Source: Chrysoporthe austroafricana (taxonomy: Eukaryota; Ascomycota; Sordariomycetes; Diaporthales; Cryphonectriaceae). Taken from it: DNA of 64,000 nucleotides. The DNA lies in the NCBI GenBank assembly GCA_001051155.2, contig JYIP02000001.1, positions 3,038,001 through 3,102,000 of the forward strand, written 5' to 3'. Position 1 is the first letter of the stretch. Every line of letters starts with the position of its first letter. Both the position numbers and the translations under genes were made by a program. The notes below the pieces were generated by a model. The model saw only the letters and a list, made by a program, of their open reading frames with translations, was not told where the DNA came from and ran no database searches. Shown here piece by piece: positions 1 through 11,807 of this stretch.

Positions 1-357
1 CGTGATGACCCGTTGGGCCGGGAATCGAGCCTCCCGGAAGCCCTGCCTCTCGTCTTGTCTCCCTGTCCAGCGAGTGAGCCCCCTTCAGGCTTCGTCGGGC
101 CTGGGCCTCTTCTACGCGCGGCCATTCACGATGATTGGTAGATACGTCCATACTTCGTTTCCTCTCTTTCCTTTTTGGGTATTCGTATTAATGCTGTTAT
201 GTTGTGTTGTACATGAGACACGCCATCCAGAATACCACCTCCCCCGGCGGCCAGACAAGAAAACAGTGCGCTTGTCGTCATCAATGCTATGCTTATGTAC
301 AGGGTGCTTCCTGCTTCCCTATCTCTCTCTCTCTGCCTCTTACCCCCTCTCTCCGCC
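1..357. other. Intergenic / 3' flank of modin-like gene
   Basis: No gene can be supported here. The stretch lies downstream of the minus-strand modin-like gene and is pyrimidine-rich near 300-357 (CTCT runs). Open frames exist but show no family resemblance. Confidence 0.5.
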
Positions 358-2445
358 CTACGCGATATAGACGGGCAGCCGGCTGCCGTAGAGCTCGCTC
401 TTGCTGATCTGCACGTCCTTCTTGTGGAAGTCGTGCAGCAGCAGCCAGCACAGCATGCGGAACACGAGCGTGCACCACACGTCGCCCGTCTCCTCCTCGT
501 GCCGCTCCTGCGTCCGCCGCAGCCTGTCGCTATCGTTCTCGGCGCCCGACACGAACAGTGTCGGCGTGTTGGCCCGGGGCGCAGGCGTCGCCGCCGCGCT
601 GCCGCTGTTGTCGTCGTTGCTATCCGCGGCCATGGACACCAGGTCGACGCGCGACGACACCGACGGCACGTACGGGGCGGTCGTGCGCTTCTTGAGCGTC
701 TCAGGGCAGTTCCGCGTCACGCTGCGCAGCACCGTCGCGAAGTAGATCTCCATCAACTTGGCGTTGCGCACCTCGGGCGCCGCCGAGTTGAGGTCCTCGA
801 AGGCCGCAGACCGCTTGCCGCCGTGCCCGCGGTCCGTCGACGACAGCGTCGCCGCGTCGCTGTCGCTGGTGTCGCCGTGCGCCGCCGGCTCGTTGAGCAT
901 CTTCATCACCTCCTGCACGTGCTCGCGCACCACCAGCCGGACCATCCTGAACTTGAGCTCCCGCGCGTCCTTGTCCGCCGGCGCCAGGTACTGGTCGCAC
1001 TTCTCGATGGCGCGGTGCAGGCAGCTCAGCAGCACCAGCGAGAAGCTGTCCTCGTTCGCCCAGTTGTCCAGCTGTAGCGCCACCTCGTGGCTCCACGCCA
1101 GGAGCGTGTCCAGGTGCTGCGTCGGGCTGATGTACTCGCCGTCCCTGAGCGCCTTGTGGAACTCGAGGAGGAGCTTCCGCAGCGAGAAGTTCTTGCGGTT
1201 CCAGGAGAAGGTGGTCGGGTTGGGCAGGAAGCGGTAGTACGTGTCAGGGATGTAACAGGACTTGGCGACCATGCCGAGGACCTCGAACACGACTGTGAGG
1301 GTCAGAGGTCAGCGTCTGGTGTCATTGCAGGCTCAACAGGGTAGACAGGGTAGGCTCCCGGGGCAGCACCACTCACCAGGGAACAGATGGCCGTGCTTCT
1401 TCTTGTCATCCCGGAAGTAGTTGGTGGTCTTCGCGTTACAGCCGTAGTGGGTGAGGGACTCGGCCAGCTCCGTGGTGTTGCCGAACTGGAGCACGCCCGT
1501 GTTCTTGGGGTCCTCGTTGTCATAGGGGAGCTTGGTCTGCCCGTTCGCAGGCCCGGGCCGGTAGATGGTCGACACGTTGCCGAAGGCCAGGTGCTTGATC
1601 TCCTCGTTGGGGATGATGCGCTGCTGCTCGAACGTGTTCTGCCCGTAGACCTGGAACGTGAACATGATGCCCAGGTCGTCGACCTCGCGGCCGGTCAGCA
1701 GGTAGCCGTTGCCCTCCGCGTGGTACTTGTTCTCGGAGCGGTCAAAGTCCCGCCAGTGCAGGCCCAACATGGCGGTCATCTCGATCATGTGGCAGATGGT
1801 CGTCGTGGCGTACGGCTTCTTGACCTCGGACGGCATGACGTCCCAGCTCTTCCGCTTGGGCTGCAGGGCCGCGACGACGCTGTGCTTTTCCCATCCCGCC
1901 ACCTGCTCCGGCAGCTCTCCGATGCGCTTCGGGCCCAGGTTCTTCTTGTCGTCCTGGAACTTGTCGTTCTGCCATTTCTGGCTGACCCGCTCCATCGCAT
2001 GCAGCGCCTGGAGCAGGATGTACCAGTTGGCGCGCTCGTTGTCGGCCGTGTGGACATCCTCGTTCAGCTTCCTCGAGTCCTTCAGCTTGTTCTTGTCCTC
2101 GTTTTCCTTCTCCACGGACGGGGTCTTCGTCTCCTTCTCGCTCTCTTGGGTACCCTTCACATGCCAGAGCGGCGTGTTCGGGCCCTTTGGACCCAGAGGA
2201 CCCCTCGTGTTGTCAGGCGGGCAGATGAAGATGACGGGTGTCTCGAACTGGGTCTCGAACCGGAGCTCGGTGACGCGGAATCTCCTCTTCCTAGTCAGAG
2301 ACCAGTCACCCATAACCTGTTGACCACAGTTCTTGTAACCTTCGGCGGACGAAAAGTACTGTTGAAGCAGCTGAAGAATTGTCCCGATCAGGGCAATGAC
2401 CGAGACGATCAGTGCCACCACGGCAACGGCGTCTGAGGGATTCAT
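358..2445 (-). CDS. Modin-like membrane-anchored protein
   Basis: Two exons: 2445-1377 and 1292-358, with an 84-nt intron (donor GTGAGT at 1376, acceptor CAG ending at 1293), giving about 667 aa. A hydrophobic segment (VAVVALIVSVIALIGTILQL, about residues 6-25) sits at the N-terminus and should act as a membrane anchor. It is followed by the 'QQYFSSAEGYKNC..VMGDWS..RKRRFR..ELRFET' block that I associate with fungal proteins annotated as modin. The C-terminal half is helical and contains a low-complexity Ser/Asp-rich linker. An in-frame ATG also exists at 2469, but the ATG at 2445 places the anchor close to the N-terminus and is preferred. The biochemical role is unknown. The family name comes from recall of the N-terminal pattern. 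A large antisense frame over this gene is a GC-bias shadow. Confidence 0.7.
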
Positions 2446-3757
2446 GTCGACGATGCTTGCCGGGCACACTTATTACTATATTTTTTTTTTTTCTGGTGTT
2501 GTTGAGATGAGGTCGAGCAGACCTGCGACGCAGGGTAAGAGGTCTAGCGCCTAGCTATGGAAGGATGCGCCGCAGAGGAAGAAGAGGTGTGATCAACTTG
2601 AGAGGGAAAATCCGTCGCGGGATCACCACATGCCGCGCTTCTATCAGCGTCGCAAGAGGATCGCGGTCTCTTTTAAACTCGTCAAGAGGCCAGGCAGTCT
2701 CCACGAAGGACGAAATGAAGGGTGAAGCTGGGCAGAAGCGATCACAAGGGGCCTAGCAACTCCTTAAGAGAGCCGGCAAGGCTGAGATCGGAGCTGAAAA
2801 CCACCATCGTGTTCGAGGAGGGTGTTTTACGCGCCACACAGCCGCTGAGCCGCTGCGAAGGATCGCGAACACCCAGAAGATCAAGTAGCGGTCACCAGGG
2901 GCCCAATGTAACAGCGACCGATGGGACTTTGGCGCGCCGCCGCCCAGCAGCGCCCGCTATCCACACCGAAGAAGGGTATTATTCTTCTGCCTGGGGCATA
3001 CGCGGTTACATAGTAGGTACGGACGTGCCCCGTGTGGATGCGCAAGCCTTGCAGGAAACAGTTAGCAGGTGAATAGTACTAGGTAAGGCATCGCAACCAA
3101 CAGCAGAAAATAGTGGCTTTGATCGCCAAATCAGGGGTCCTGCTGACCAGGTCCCTGTCCGCGAAGGATTCTCCAGGCCCGCCCCGATCCACGAAGCGAT
3201 CCACTCGAGAGCCTCAGCTGGAAGGCATCCCCCTGGCATGCGGAAGGCCACTGGTCATCGGTCTCGATGGAAGATGTCCACAGGCGCTGGAGCGCTGAGA
3301 ATTGATCCTTCGTGGGTCGAGAATCGATCCGAGAGTCGCTGGCGAATGTCCGACCCGAGACTTACACCCATTCTTGGAGGATTCCGAAGACGTCTTGTCT
3401 GAATGCCATCCATTGCAGATACGAAACACGCACAGAACGTCTCAAGTGCCCCTGCAGCATGCAGGCTCGAACCAACAGCTTAAGTTTTCGGTAGAGAAGT
3501 TAACACCACGCTTCAAGTCGGAGGTCTGCCCAGATCCGTTTCGGGCTTCTGACTCGGTGACAGCTATTGGCGTACTACCACTGCCAGTAGTCCGTACCGG
3601 CTCCCAGCCGAAGATGACCTCCGTCAGCGGGGCCGAATGGGGCTTTTCTGGGTCGCTGGTTGCCGTAGCATTATACTGAGCAGCTCACAAGTAAATCTCG
3701 TAAAAGGATGTCCAACGTCTCGATAACAGCTATCTTGCATCCGAACCAGCCCAGTTC
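2446..3757. other. Intergenic region upstream of modin-like gene
   Basis: A 14-nt poly-T tract (about 2480-2493; poly-A on the sense strand) lies about 40 nt upstream of the modin-like ATG and may be promoter or leader sequence. The rest is moderately GC-rich with only short frames. I see no conserved protein or RNA gene. Confidence 0.5.
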
Positions 3758-4744
3758 TCAGAGGTCCTTCTCGTGCGCCTGATGTGAAGCCGCAAAGGCT
3801 TTCGCTCCAACCGGGTCCTCGTCGCTGCTCATCTGCCTCATCGCGCTTATCATGGCCCGATCTCTGAGCCAAGCCGGGAGAGCTTCCAGCATCCACAGCT
3901 GCAAAGCATGTGGCCAATACGGCGCTACGCTGCACCGTCCGCATCCGATTCTGGACAAGGCCGATCTCGCCCACGTTGGGGCGTCTGGCACGAGGAGGCT
4001 CTGTGGCAATTTGATCGTCCCAGTCCCCGTCACGCTCATGATTTCGAGCCCCAGGACCTCGATGTCGCGGCCCTCGAGCGCCATCTCCAGCTTCAGCTCC
4101 TGACTGCTCTTCATCAGGAAGGCCTTGGAGGGTCCGTATGATGGAAAAAGCGGCATGCCCCGACCAGCGACCGATCCGATATTGAGGATCAGGCTGGGCT
4201 GGCTGGCCACCAGGTTCGGGGTCAGGGCGCCTGTCAGGAGCAGAGGGAAGACGGCATTGATGGTGACGTTTTCGAGGAGCTCTGACGCCGGGTACGAGTC
4301 CACCGTGCCGAAGAGGTGACTGGTCATCGTGGCACCAGCATTGTTGACGAGGATTTTGAGCGTCACATCCGAGAGGCTCGCCGCGATAGATGTAAAGTCG
4401 AGCTTCGAGACATCCGATGCGTCGGCGACGAGGACACGGACCGCACGAGCGGGATAGCGCGAGTGCAGTTCCGACTGGGCTCTGGCGAGCTTCGCGGCGT
4501 TGCGGCCGTGGAGCACGATGTTGAAGCCCTCGCCCGCGAGGGCGGACGCCATCGCAAGCCCGATGCCATCACTCGAGCCAGTCACCAGAGCCCACGGTGC
4601 CTTTCCCTGCTTCGTTTGCTTGTAGCGCCACAGACCCGAGGGGCGGGCGAATAGATACAGCGCGTCAAGCAGAGAATAAGCGACCCTGCAAGCTGTGAGG
4701 ATGCCCACAAGGGCAAAGAGCTGCCGTACGGATAGAGGAGCCAT
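3758..4744 (-). CDS. Short-chain dehydrogenase/reductase, HSD17B12/3-ketoacyl-CoA-reductase-like
   Basis: Single exon, 328 aa from the ATG at 4744. An upstream in-frame ATG at 4852 would add 36 polar residues before the hydrophobic anchor, so the later start is preferred. Residues about 8-33 form a membrane segment (LFALVGILTACRVAYSLL..). The Rossmann NADP(H)-binding motif TGSSDGIG follows, then LVNNAG, and the catalytic Ser/Tyr/Lys set appears as NIGSVAG..YGPSK (YxxxK). An N-terminal anchor followed by an SDR domain is the layout of ER-bound very-long-chain 3-ketoacyl-CoA reductases and 17-beta-HSD12 relatives. The C-terminus lacks an obvious KKxx retrieval signal. It is probably an ER-facing NADPH-dependent reductase of a lipid or steroid substrate; the substrate cannot be read from sequence. 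Confidence 0.85.
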   Translation of the reverse strand: MAPLSVRQLFALVGILTACRVAYSLLDALYLFARPSGLWRYKQTKQGKAPWALVTGSSDGIGLAMASALAGEGFNIVLHGRNAAKLARAQSELHSRYPARAVRVLVADASDVSKLDFTSIAASLSDVTLKILVNNAGATMTSHLFGTVDSYPASELLENVTINAVFPLLLTGALTPNLVASQPSLILNIGSVAGRGMPLFPSYGPSKAFLMKSSQELKLEMALEGRDIEVLGLEIMSVTGTGTIKLPQSLLVPDAPTWARSALSRIGCGRCSVAPYWPHALQLWMLEALPAWLRDRAMISAMRQMSSDEDPVGAKAFAASHQAHEKDL

Positions 4745-6266
4745 TGGAATGTTGGATGTTTTGCGGACAAATATGTTATGACTGATGGCGTAATGGTAGT
4801 GAGTTGACGCAGTGCGCTCAATACCGAGATGATTATCTGAGTTCGAGAACAAAGAGAACCGGATCTTCGGCAGCGCTACTAGTTCAGCTGTAGGACCAAC
4901 ACTACGCTTCGAAGGAACGAGAGAGGCGGGAGAGGCCTACACGAACACGGTGAGAAAGCAAATGACTTCCACTAGTCACTTCCTTCCATGTGCAACCGAA
5001 TGGGTCATCCCTTGCAGCGCTGCAAACACTACTCAGACGCAGGCCATCCACGACCACCCAGGTAGCAACACTACAACTATTCTCAGGCACACGCGATCCT
5101 GCGAGGTCAAAGGCCGTTACACTGCTCGCCGGAAGCTGTCCACTGCCGAGCTGGTTGATAATGGGATTTAGATGTCGGGTAATGCCCTGCTCCCACCGTG
5201 AAGGCACTCATAAGTACTTCTTCACAGGTAACTCGACCTAAAGAGCGCTCCTCGGAAAGAGCCAGTGAGCATACTTAGGTAGCCTCTACTTCTACAGGGG
5301 GCTGAGAGTGATTAGATGGTTAATGATATGCTGCAAATTATCTTCCAGCCAGCACGAGTTAGAGGCAATTTTGAGGAGTACTTCTAAATTGGCATGAGCA
5401 ATGCTCTGTTCGAACGCCGTCCGAAAGGGGCACTGCGCTAGGCTCGTAGTATGGAACGCAAGGCGCCAGTTGTTGCTCAAGTACCTCAGCTCATCGCAGA
5501 TGTTTCGTTTCTTCTAAAATATCAGAGGAGTCTGACTATGCTTACTGGCCCCGTGGTGTGGACGACTAGGTGTCACGGACTTTGAGGCGGCGGTGGCCAT
5601 GGCTGGGCTGAATTCTTAGGGGACGTGCTCTCAATACTTGGAAGAACTGATGGTGTCCCAATGTGATGAGCATGCTCTTCTTGATATTCGATAGCAAGAC
5701 CTCCGGAGCTCAACGCGTGCGCGCGAGGCCTATATAGCAGTCCATATAGACCGTAGATCATCCCCACCCCTCCAAAGAGCTGCGATACGAAGTGATTCGA
5801 TCTGCTCAGAATCTTGTCCTGTGCTCCTCGTAGCCAGCCGACAAAAGCTTGTGCTGCAGCACCAGTCCTCTGTGTATGAAGTCGGGGCTATTAGCAGCCT
5901 GTCATACGTGGCCGTCGTAGCGCTGAGAGCCGCTTACACGTGATGCGAGCATTGTAATTGCGACGCCACCCCAGCTTCATGTCGCACATGATACTAGCTA
6001 ACAGCTTGGCGGGATCAAAGCCTTGATCCATCCTCAGATGCGAAAGTGGAAGCGATCTCCACTGCTAGCAACGTTAGAGGCATGCGAAAGGGATACTAAG
6101 AACGAAGATAGCGCGGTCTTGGAAAACAGCCTTTGATTCGGTATCGCCGGGGTATATACCAGATGTCCATGATGCGCCTAGAATACAGAACCATTGACCG
6201 TAGCTCGCCCGTGCCTACTGCACGGAGATTGTCTCGCCACAGCCACGGGCAGCCGGAAGCATCCCC
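4745..6266. other. Intergenic region, no supported gene
   Basis: About 1.5 kb between the SDR gene and MED7. Frames are short and unrelated to any family I recognise. Base composition is less GC-rich than the flanking genes. Confidence 0.45.
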
Positions 6267-7083
6267 TCAGGTGAAGGCAGCAGCCTCCTCCCACACCTCG
6301 TCGGCGTCGTCCGCCAGGAGCGCGTCAGCAGCGCTGTCCTTGTCCGGCTCTCGCCCCTCCCCGGGCGCATCGATGCTCCCGAGGCCCTCCAGCACCCGCT
6401 TCGCCTTGTCCGTGACCGCGTTCACGGCGGCCGTCTCGGCGCGTATCTGGTCGAGGCGGTTCTGCATGGTCTGGATGAGGCTCTCCCGCGCCTGGTGCGG
6501 GCGGTACTCGTTGATGCCGTTGTGCATGTTGATCAGGATGGTCTCGATGTCGTCAGTCTTCTCGGAGATGCCGTCGGGGTTGATGCTGGCGACGCCGACG
6601 AACTCGAGGAAGTTGAGGAGGGCGGATTTGGCGAGGCGCTTCAGGTTGAGCGCGCGGTCGCGGTTCGTGTCGTCGGCGGAGAGCGAGCCGCCGCCGCCGG
6701 GGGCGGGCTCGAGGCGCTGCATGCCCCACTCCTCGATGTTGGGGAGCGCATCTTGCAGCTAGAGGGAGAAGTCAGCGTCAGCCACCGTCACACCGCGCGG
6801 GCCGCCGGCCCTTCACCACCACCACGGGCAGACTCACCGTCCAGAGGCCCCCCAGCGTCCGCCAGCTGCCGTCGGCGGGTTCTGGCGGCGGCTGGAACTG
6901 CCTAAGGTCCTCTGGCAGGTCTGGGATGAGTGTGACTGTCTGCGACGAGGCCGCCTCGGGGTGCGCGTCCTCCCACGCCTTCTTAGCCTCCTCGAAGCGC
7001 TCGATCTTGTCGGCTGTGAACCCGCGCCATAGGAAGTCGGGCGGGTTCGGGAAGGTGGACGAGGTCTGGGTCTGGTCTGCCAT
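6267..7083 (-). CDS. MED7: Mediator complex subunit 7
   Basis: Two exons, 7083-6838 and 6758-6267, with a 79-nt phase-0 intron (GTGAGT donor; CTAG acceptor), giving 245 aa. MED7 is a subunit of the Mediator middle module and pairs with MED21 and MED31 to bridge activators and RNA polymerase II. The N-terminus carries the proline-rich segment (PNPPDFLWRGFT) and the 'IPDLPEDLRQFQPP' block. The second exon holds the coiled-coil core with 'LKRLAKSALLNFLEFVGV', 'KTDDIETILINMHNGINEYRPHQARE' and 'LIQTMQNRLDQI', which are diagnostic of the family. Length fits fungal MED7. It is divergently transcribed from the ZNF830-type gene across about 725 bp. Confidence 0.96.
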
Positions 7084-7807
7084 GTTGACGCGGTTCTTTT
7101 TGCTTCTTCTTCAGCAGCCAGCGGCTTGCGAGAGGTCCGCCGAGGGGCTTTGTGGTCGGGCGCAGAATGATGTCTTGTCTAAACGAAGAGGAGCCGGTAC
7201 TATGGTGGAGGGCGCGAGAGACCTTCCCAGGCGGGAGGCAATAAGTTGCCAGCGGACCCCGCCATGCGCCACACGACCCAGTCCCAGGCGTGCGTGCGTG
7301 CGGTCGCAGAAATATGCGCTCGCGATCGCTCAGCCCTTGGCGGTTGTCATTGAGTCGGTAGTGAGTTAAGGTTACTTTGTAGCTTTGGCGGCAGCGAAGC
7401 TTGTAGGCCGTTTGAGTTGCCTGCCGCCCGGTGTGGCTGGTGCAGAAGCTCACCGCAGTAGAGCCCCATCCCCCCGTTTCCGGGTGTGGCGTTCAATGCC
7501 AGTGGTCGTGGCGCTACCTAGGTGCCATCAGGGCTCCCTCGCTGCTTGGAGAGAAAGAAAGGTTTGGCTGGAACGCCAGCTTTGCCCTGCCAAACAGCCT
7601 CGAGGTCGGTTCTGCAGAGTCACAAGCAGAGTTGACAAGCTGCCTACTGCACAGCACCCCCTCCACCCTCGAGCTTCTGCGCGAACGAGCCCCGTGTCCT
7701 TCACAGGGCGTCCTCCCTTCCCACCGCCGAACCACCTCGACCTCGAGACACCGCTCTCATGCCACGTACTCACGCCCGCCTGCGGTAGCCCTCCTACAAA
7801 GCTGAAG
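7084..7807. promoter_or_regulatory. Bidirectional intergenic promoter, MED7 / ZNF830-type gene
   Basis: This 724-bp gap separates two divergent genes and must hold both promoters and leaders. No TATA box is evident. An open frame continues upstream of the zinc-finger ATG through much of the gap but reads low-complexity and is taken as leader sequence. Confidence 0.5.
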
Positions 7808-9157
7808 ATGGCCGACGCCCGCTCCCTCCTGCGCCAGCAGCGTGCCGCGCGCCGCATAGAGCACCCCCACGCCCTCTACACCGAGGCGGGCAAGCTGACC
7901 TGCAGCGTCTGCCGCGAGGGCGTCAAGAGCGAAGCGCTGTGGGAGGGGCACTTACGGAGCCCAGCCCACAGGCAGCGCCTCGCCGCGCACCAGAAGGCGA
8001 GGAGCGGCAGGACGGCGCAGCCGGCCGACGACCAGGGCGCGGTCAATGGCGGCGGCGGCAGCGGCGGCGCGCCGGAAAAGGCCAAGCCCAGCACGGACAC
8101 CCTGAGTGACGAGGCGCTCCTCGCACAGATCATCGGCGGGGCGGCGGGGCAGAAGCGGAAGCATGGGGAGGACGAGGATGTGGAGATGCCGGACGCGGCG
8201 GCGGACGAGGCGTCCAGGAAGAAGAGGAGCAGGCCGGTGGCCGACATTACCACGGCTCCCGCGGGCCCAGCAGCAGACGGACCTCCGACGACTACGACGA
8301 CGACGAGGCACGACTCCCCCACCTCTGCAGAACCGAGCAAGAAGACGGCAACTTCTGTGACCTCGCCGCCCGGCCTGGTGCGGCGGATCTCGGGGACACC
8401 ATCGCACGGCATCGAGCTACAGATCCCCTCCCGGCCTGCTACGCCGAGCGTGAGCGCCGCGTCCACCAACTCGACACCCAAGGCCACCCCAATGGGCAGA
8501 AGCCCATTGGTACCGCAGGAGGGCCAGATGGCGAGCCTACCCGCCGCCGCTGCTCCGAAGTCAGTCCCGAAGGCAACTTTTGCCACACCGTCGACCGCCG
8601 CCCCTCAGCCCGCGACGACCACCACCACCACCACCACCACAGCCACCGCAGCTGGAGCCAACGAAGACGACGACGACTGGGCAGCATTCGAGGCCGAGGT
8701 CGTCCACGCAGCCCCTCCCACCGGCGCCCCCGAGCCCCCTCCGGCCGCGGTCGCCCCCGGCGACGCGGTGATCAGCGCCAAGCCCATGACGGCGGAGGAG
8801 CTGGCGGCTCGTGCGGAAGAGGAGGAGCAGGAGAAGCGGAGGGCGCAGGCGGACATCGAGATCGAGGACGAGAAGGAAGAGGCGACGCGGGCGCTGGAGG
8901 CGGAGTTCGAGGAGATGGAGGAGCTCGAGGCGCGGGTGCGCAAGCTCAAGGAGAAGAGGGAGGCCATACGCCGCGGCAGCGTAGCCGCCCCGGAGAGCAG
9001 CGACACGGCGGCTGCGGCCGAGGCGAAGGGACCTGTGAACGGCGCGATCGCCGAAGATCAGGAGAAAGCAGACGATGACGCTGAGGAAGGGGAAGAAGAC
9101 GAAGACGAAGAGGAAGAAGAAGACGACGACTGGGCGGGATTTCGGTTTCGGGCGTAG
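7808..9157 (+). CDS. ZNF830: ZNF830 / coiled-coil domain-containing protein 16-like zinc finger protein
   Basis: Single exon, 449 aa starting at ATG 7808 (MADARSLLRQQ). The open frame extends upstream, but this ATG gives the conserved N-terminus. Residues about 31-57 hold one C2H2-type finger (CSVC...GHLRSPAHRQRL). A long disordered middle region (poly-Ala/Gly, an ACC-encoded poly-Thr run near 8612-8643, an acidic-basic 'QKRKHGEDEDVEMPD' patch) follows. Then come a DDDDWAAFEAEV motif, a charged coiled coil (EELAARAEEEEQEKRRAQ..LEAEFEEMEELEARVRKLKEKR) and an acidic C-terminus ending DDDWAGFRFRA. The repeated acidic-DDW motif and C-terminal 'DDWAGFRFR' are typical of the family. Vertebrate ZNF830 acts in the nucleus in splicing and genome maintenance; the fungal role is inferred from that. 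Confidence 0.86.
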   Translation: MADARSLLRQQRAARRIEHPHALYTEAGKLTCSVCREGVKSEALWEGHLRSPAHRQRLAAHQKARSGRTAQPADDQGAVNGGGGSGGAPEKAKPSTDTLSDEALLAQIIGGAAGQKRKHGEDEDVEMPDAAADEASRKKRSRPVADITTAPAGPAADGPPTTTTTTRHDSPTSAEPSKKTATSVTSPPGLVRRISGTPSHGIELQIPSRPATPSVSAASTNSTPKATPMGRSPLVPQEGQMASLPAAAAPKSVPKATFATPSTAAPQPATTTTTTTTTATAAGANEDDDDWAAFEAEVVHAAPPTGAPEPPPAAVAPGDAVISAKPMTAEELAARAEEEEQEKRRAQADIEIEDEKEEATRALEAEFEEMEELEARVRKLKEKREAIRRGSVAAPESSDTAAAAEAKGPVNGAIAEDQEKADDDAEEGEEDEDEEEEEDDDWAGFRFRA

Positions 9158-9591
9158 GGGAGCGACTTGAAAAAGCATTGCATCGACGGCACGGGACGGA
9201 CGGACAAGGCGAAAAGCACAGGGCGTCGCATTCAGGGAATCGGATTCAGCATCGGCGTTTAACACAGAAGCATTGCTCGAGAAGAATGTATTTGGCATGC
9301 GCTGCATCGAGAAAATATCTGTTGTCTACTGATGCTGTTCTAGTAAAGTCATCAATCTGCCCAGGAAGCCAACTTCGGAGCCCTCGGGGCCAGGCTTGCT
9401 GTGAGGCAATGGCGTCGGCGTGCAGACCTGCCTGCCCTCCCAGGACGCCGCAATACTCACCCACCCTGTCTGGAAAAGATTCTGACCTTATAGCCCACCT
9501 TGAACGCCGCCCCTTCTTGAAGTCGTCGAAAACCCACCGTCATCTCGCCTCCCGCCGACGGAGCAGGAAGGACTCATTCACATCATCCGCA
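9158..9591. other. Convergent 3' region
   Basis: Shared 3' flank of the ZNF830-type gene (+) and the F-box gene (-), 434 bp. No gene is seen. Confidence 0.5.
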
Positions 9592-11223
9592 TCACCTCGC
9601 CTCGATCTCCCCGCGCCCGACGCGCTCCCAGAACCTCCTCAGCCGCCACACGCGCCCGACGCCGCTCCTCTCCTCCCACCGCCGGCGGTCCTCCGCCTTC
9701 TCCCGCCACCTGCGCTCCCACACGCTGCCGACCCACCTCCGCAAGCCGTCCTTGACGCGCTCGCGCTCGACGGCCCTCGTCTTGGCCACCAGCGCGGGGG
9801 CGACGCGGGCGTGGCCCGGCACGCACTCGGGCGGCAGGACGGAGCGGGCGACGAGGGCCTCGGGCGGCGGGCGGACGGCGAGGCGGCGCGAGAGACGGAT
9901 GGCAGTCAGGCTGCGGGCGAGCCTGCGGGAGACGACGGTCGTGTTGGTCAGGAAGATGGAGCGGGCGATGAGGTCGGACAGGGACGGCCGCGAGGGGCTC
10001 GTCAGGAGAGGGGGCAGCACGGCGCGGGCGCGGCGCAGGCGCAGGCGGTGGACGATGGGGGCCAGGGCCAGTGCGCGGAACTGGTGGGATGTCTGTTGTC
10101 GGGGGAGGGCAAGCTCAGTCAGCTGTGGTCAGCTACTCATGACCCTGCAGCGGTCGGTACAGAATGTGACGGGGTCCCGGGGGAAAGAGGGGAGGGGGGG
10201 CGGTGGGCGGACTGTGGATCGAGACCCTTTTCGCCAAGCTGAAATGCCGCTACGACTGTCGCACAAGGCACAAGGCGCAGCAGACCGGTGTGGACGGGAG
10301 GAGAAAAGATAACGGGATGTGGCAAGGTGCAGATGGCAGGCACAGTGGTGATATCGACTCACCCTCGAGGCGGCCAGCAAATCAGACACGTCCAGGAAGC
10401 CGAGTATGTGAAGGAGCAACTCGGTCGGCAGATCAGCCAGGCCCAATACGGCATCACGCGGTGCGGCCCAGGCACACTCGTATCTCCGGCCAGGGACCAC
10501 AGCAGCGGTGCTGGCAGCGATGGTGGTGGAGGAGGTGGCAGAGATGATAGAGGTAGAGGTGGAGGAGGTGGTGGTGGTGGCGGTGGACCGGGTGCCAGCG
10601 TCGGCAGGCTGCATCCGATGGGGTCCCTGGTCCTCGTCGCCTGCCACTCCTGCATCCCTCATTCTCGTCTCCTCACGTGCATGCTCGTGTGATATCGGTG
10701 GGGCGGGTTGGGCATCGCTCGCGGGGTGGCAGGCCGTGAGTGTCCGAGGAGATAGTTGGACGGGCAAGAGAGACTGCGGCACATGTTGCGGTGGAAGTGG
10801 ACCTTCGCTTGCAGCAGGGCAGGGCGAGCAAGCCCGGCTGTGGACGCGGAGGGATTCCGGCACGGCGCTGGGGGGGCGAGTTGCAGGCGAGGCGTGGGTG
10901 CGGCGATTTATGTCCCCAGGAGGCGTCGACAGGGTGAGATGGCGGGCCCGATCAGCCAGTTGCCTCGAGTCCCCGTCTTCGTGTGGGAGCAGCGTCCCGA
11001 CCACTGCAAGGGTGGGCCGGGGTGATGACAGAGCAGGAGGCTGCTGTGCTGGAGGGTCCATGCCGGTGGCACTGGGAGGCTGCAGAGGAGGATGCTGTGA
11101 CCCGCCGGCGACCGCGGGAGGTGATAGGGCGGCCTGCAGGCCTGGGAGCGAGGTCATGTCAGACGATCGGAGGAGGATGCCGTGCAGCGCGGCTGCATGG
11201 CCCTCGCCCACAACAGCGGGCAC
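9592..11223 (-). CDS. F-box protein with 'LPPEC' C-terminal module
   Basis: Two exons: 11223-10363 and 10092-9592, with a 269-nt phase-0 intron (donor GTGAGT at 10362; acceptor CAACAG before 10092). The F-box spans the junction: LADLPTELLLHILGFLDVSDLLAASR in exon 1 continues as TSHQFRALALAPIVHRLRLRRAR in exon 2. Exon 2 also holds repeated arginine-rich segments ('RPSLSDLIARSIFL', 'RPPPEALVARSVLPPEC') that recur in a fungal F-box family. F-box proteins recruit substrates to SCF ubiquitin ligases through Skp1; the substrate is unknown. The 5' part before the F-box is Pro/Ser/Thr-rich with Thr/Ser runs, so the true start is uncertain and could be as late as ATG 10662. With the first ATG the product is 453 aa. 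Confidence 0.75.
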
Positions 11224-11747
11224 CTGTCCCTCTCCCGCGATAGCCTGCCCTGGCGATCGGAGGTCCCTCGTTCTCCTCTTGCTGTCTTCGCTGGCCTGGT
11301 CTGGCCTGCCCTGCCCTGCCCAGGCTAGCCTGCTCTGGGCTGGCCCGGCGCGGCGTGACGGGAATACCTCGCACCTGGGCGTATCTGGCCCTGTGGAGGG
11401 GGCCCAACATGCAGCGCGCCCGCGGGAGCGGACGTGTCAGGCGCCTCGAGGGTGGGATGGGCATAAAACAAGTGACGAAAGCGGTTGGGGGTGGGCGGCG
11501 CGGCCCAGGCCCAGGTCCAGGGGGGTTGGCGGCTAGAGGCAAGGAGATGCCAACAAGCTGCGGTGGTGCGGTGGTTCGGTGGTGAAGGGATCGTGGCCGG
11601 ATCCGCAGGCGGTCTCCCCGTCTCCCAAAGGGAGGTAGGATCCTCTTTTCCGGTAACTCGACAAGGCTGTGTGGGCGCCGTGCTAGCGGGACGGGGGGCT
11701 ATGTACCTGGTAGCCGCTGGTGCTGGTGATTGTGCCTGTGCTGGGTG

Positions 11748-11807
11748 CTGGCGCTGGTGCTGCTGGCGCTGGCGCTGGCGCTGGCGCTGGCGCTGGCGCT
11801 GGCGCTG
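11748..11807. repeat. Hexanucleotide microsatellite (GGCGCT)n
   Basis: Tandem copies of GGCGCT, nearly perfect from about 11764, sit upstream of the F-box gene. In one minus-strand frame they would encode alternating Gln-Arg, but no real protein is supported there. Confidence 0.9.

Noticed and set aside
289..2436. Long plus-strand frames (289-1077 and 1387-2436) antisense to the modin-like gene
   Set aside because: They are Arg/Val/Leu-rich shadow frames caused by GC bias at third positions of the real minus-strand gene.
3425..3480. GGTTCGAGCC on the minus strand as a tRNA B box
   Set aside because: The flanking bases do not form a T stem, acceptor stem or anticodon arm.
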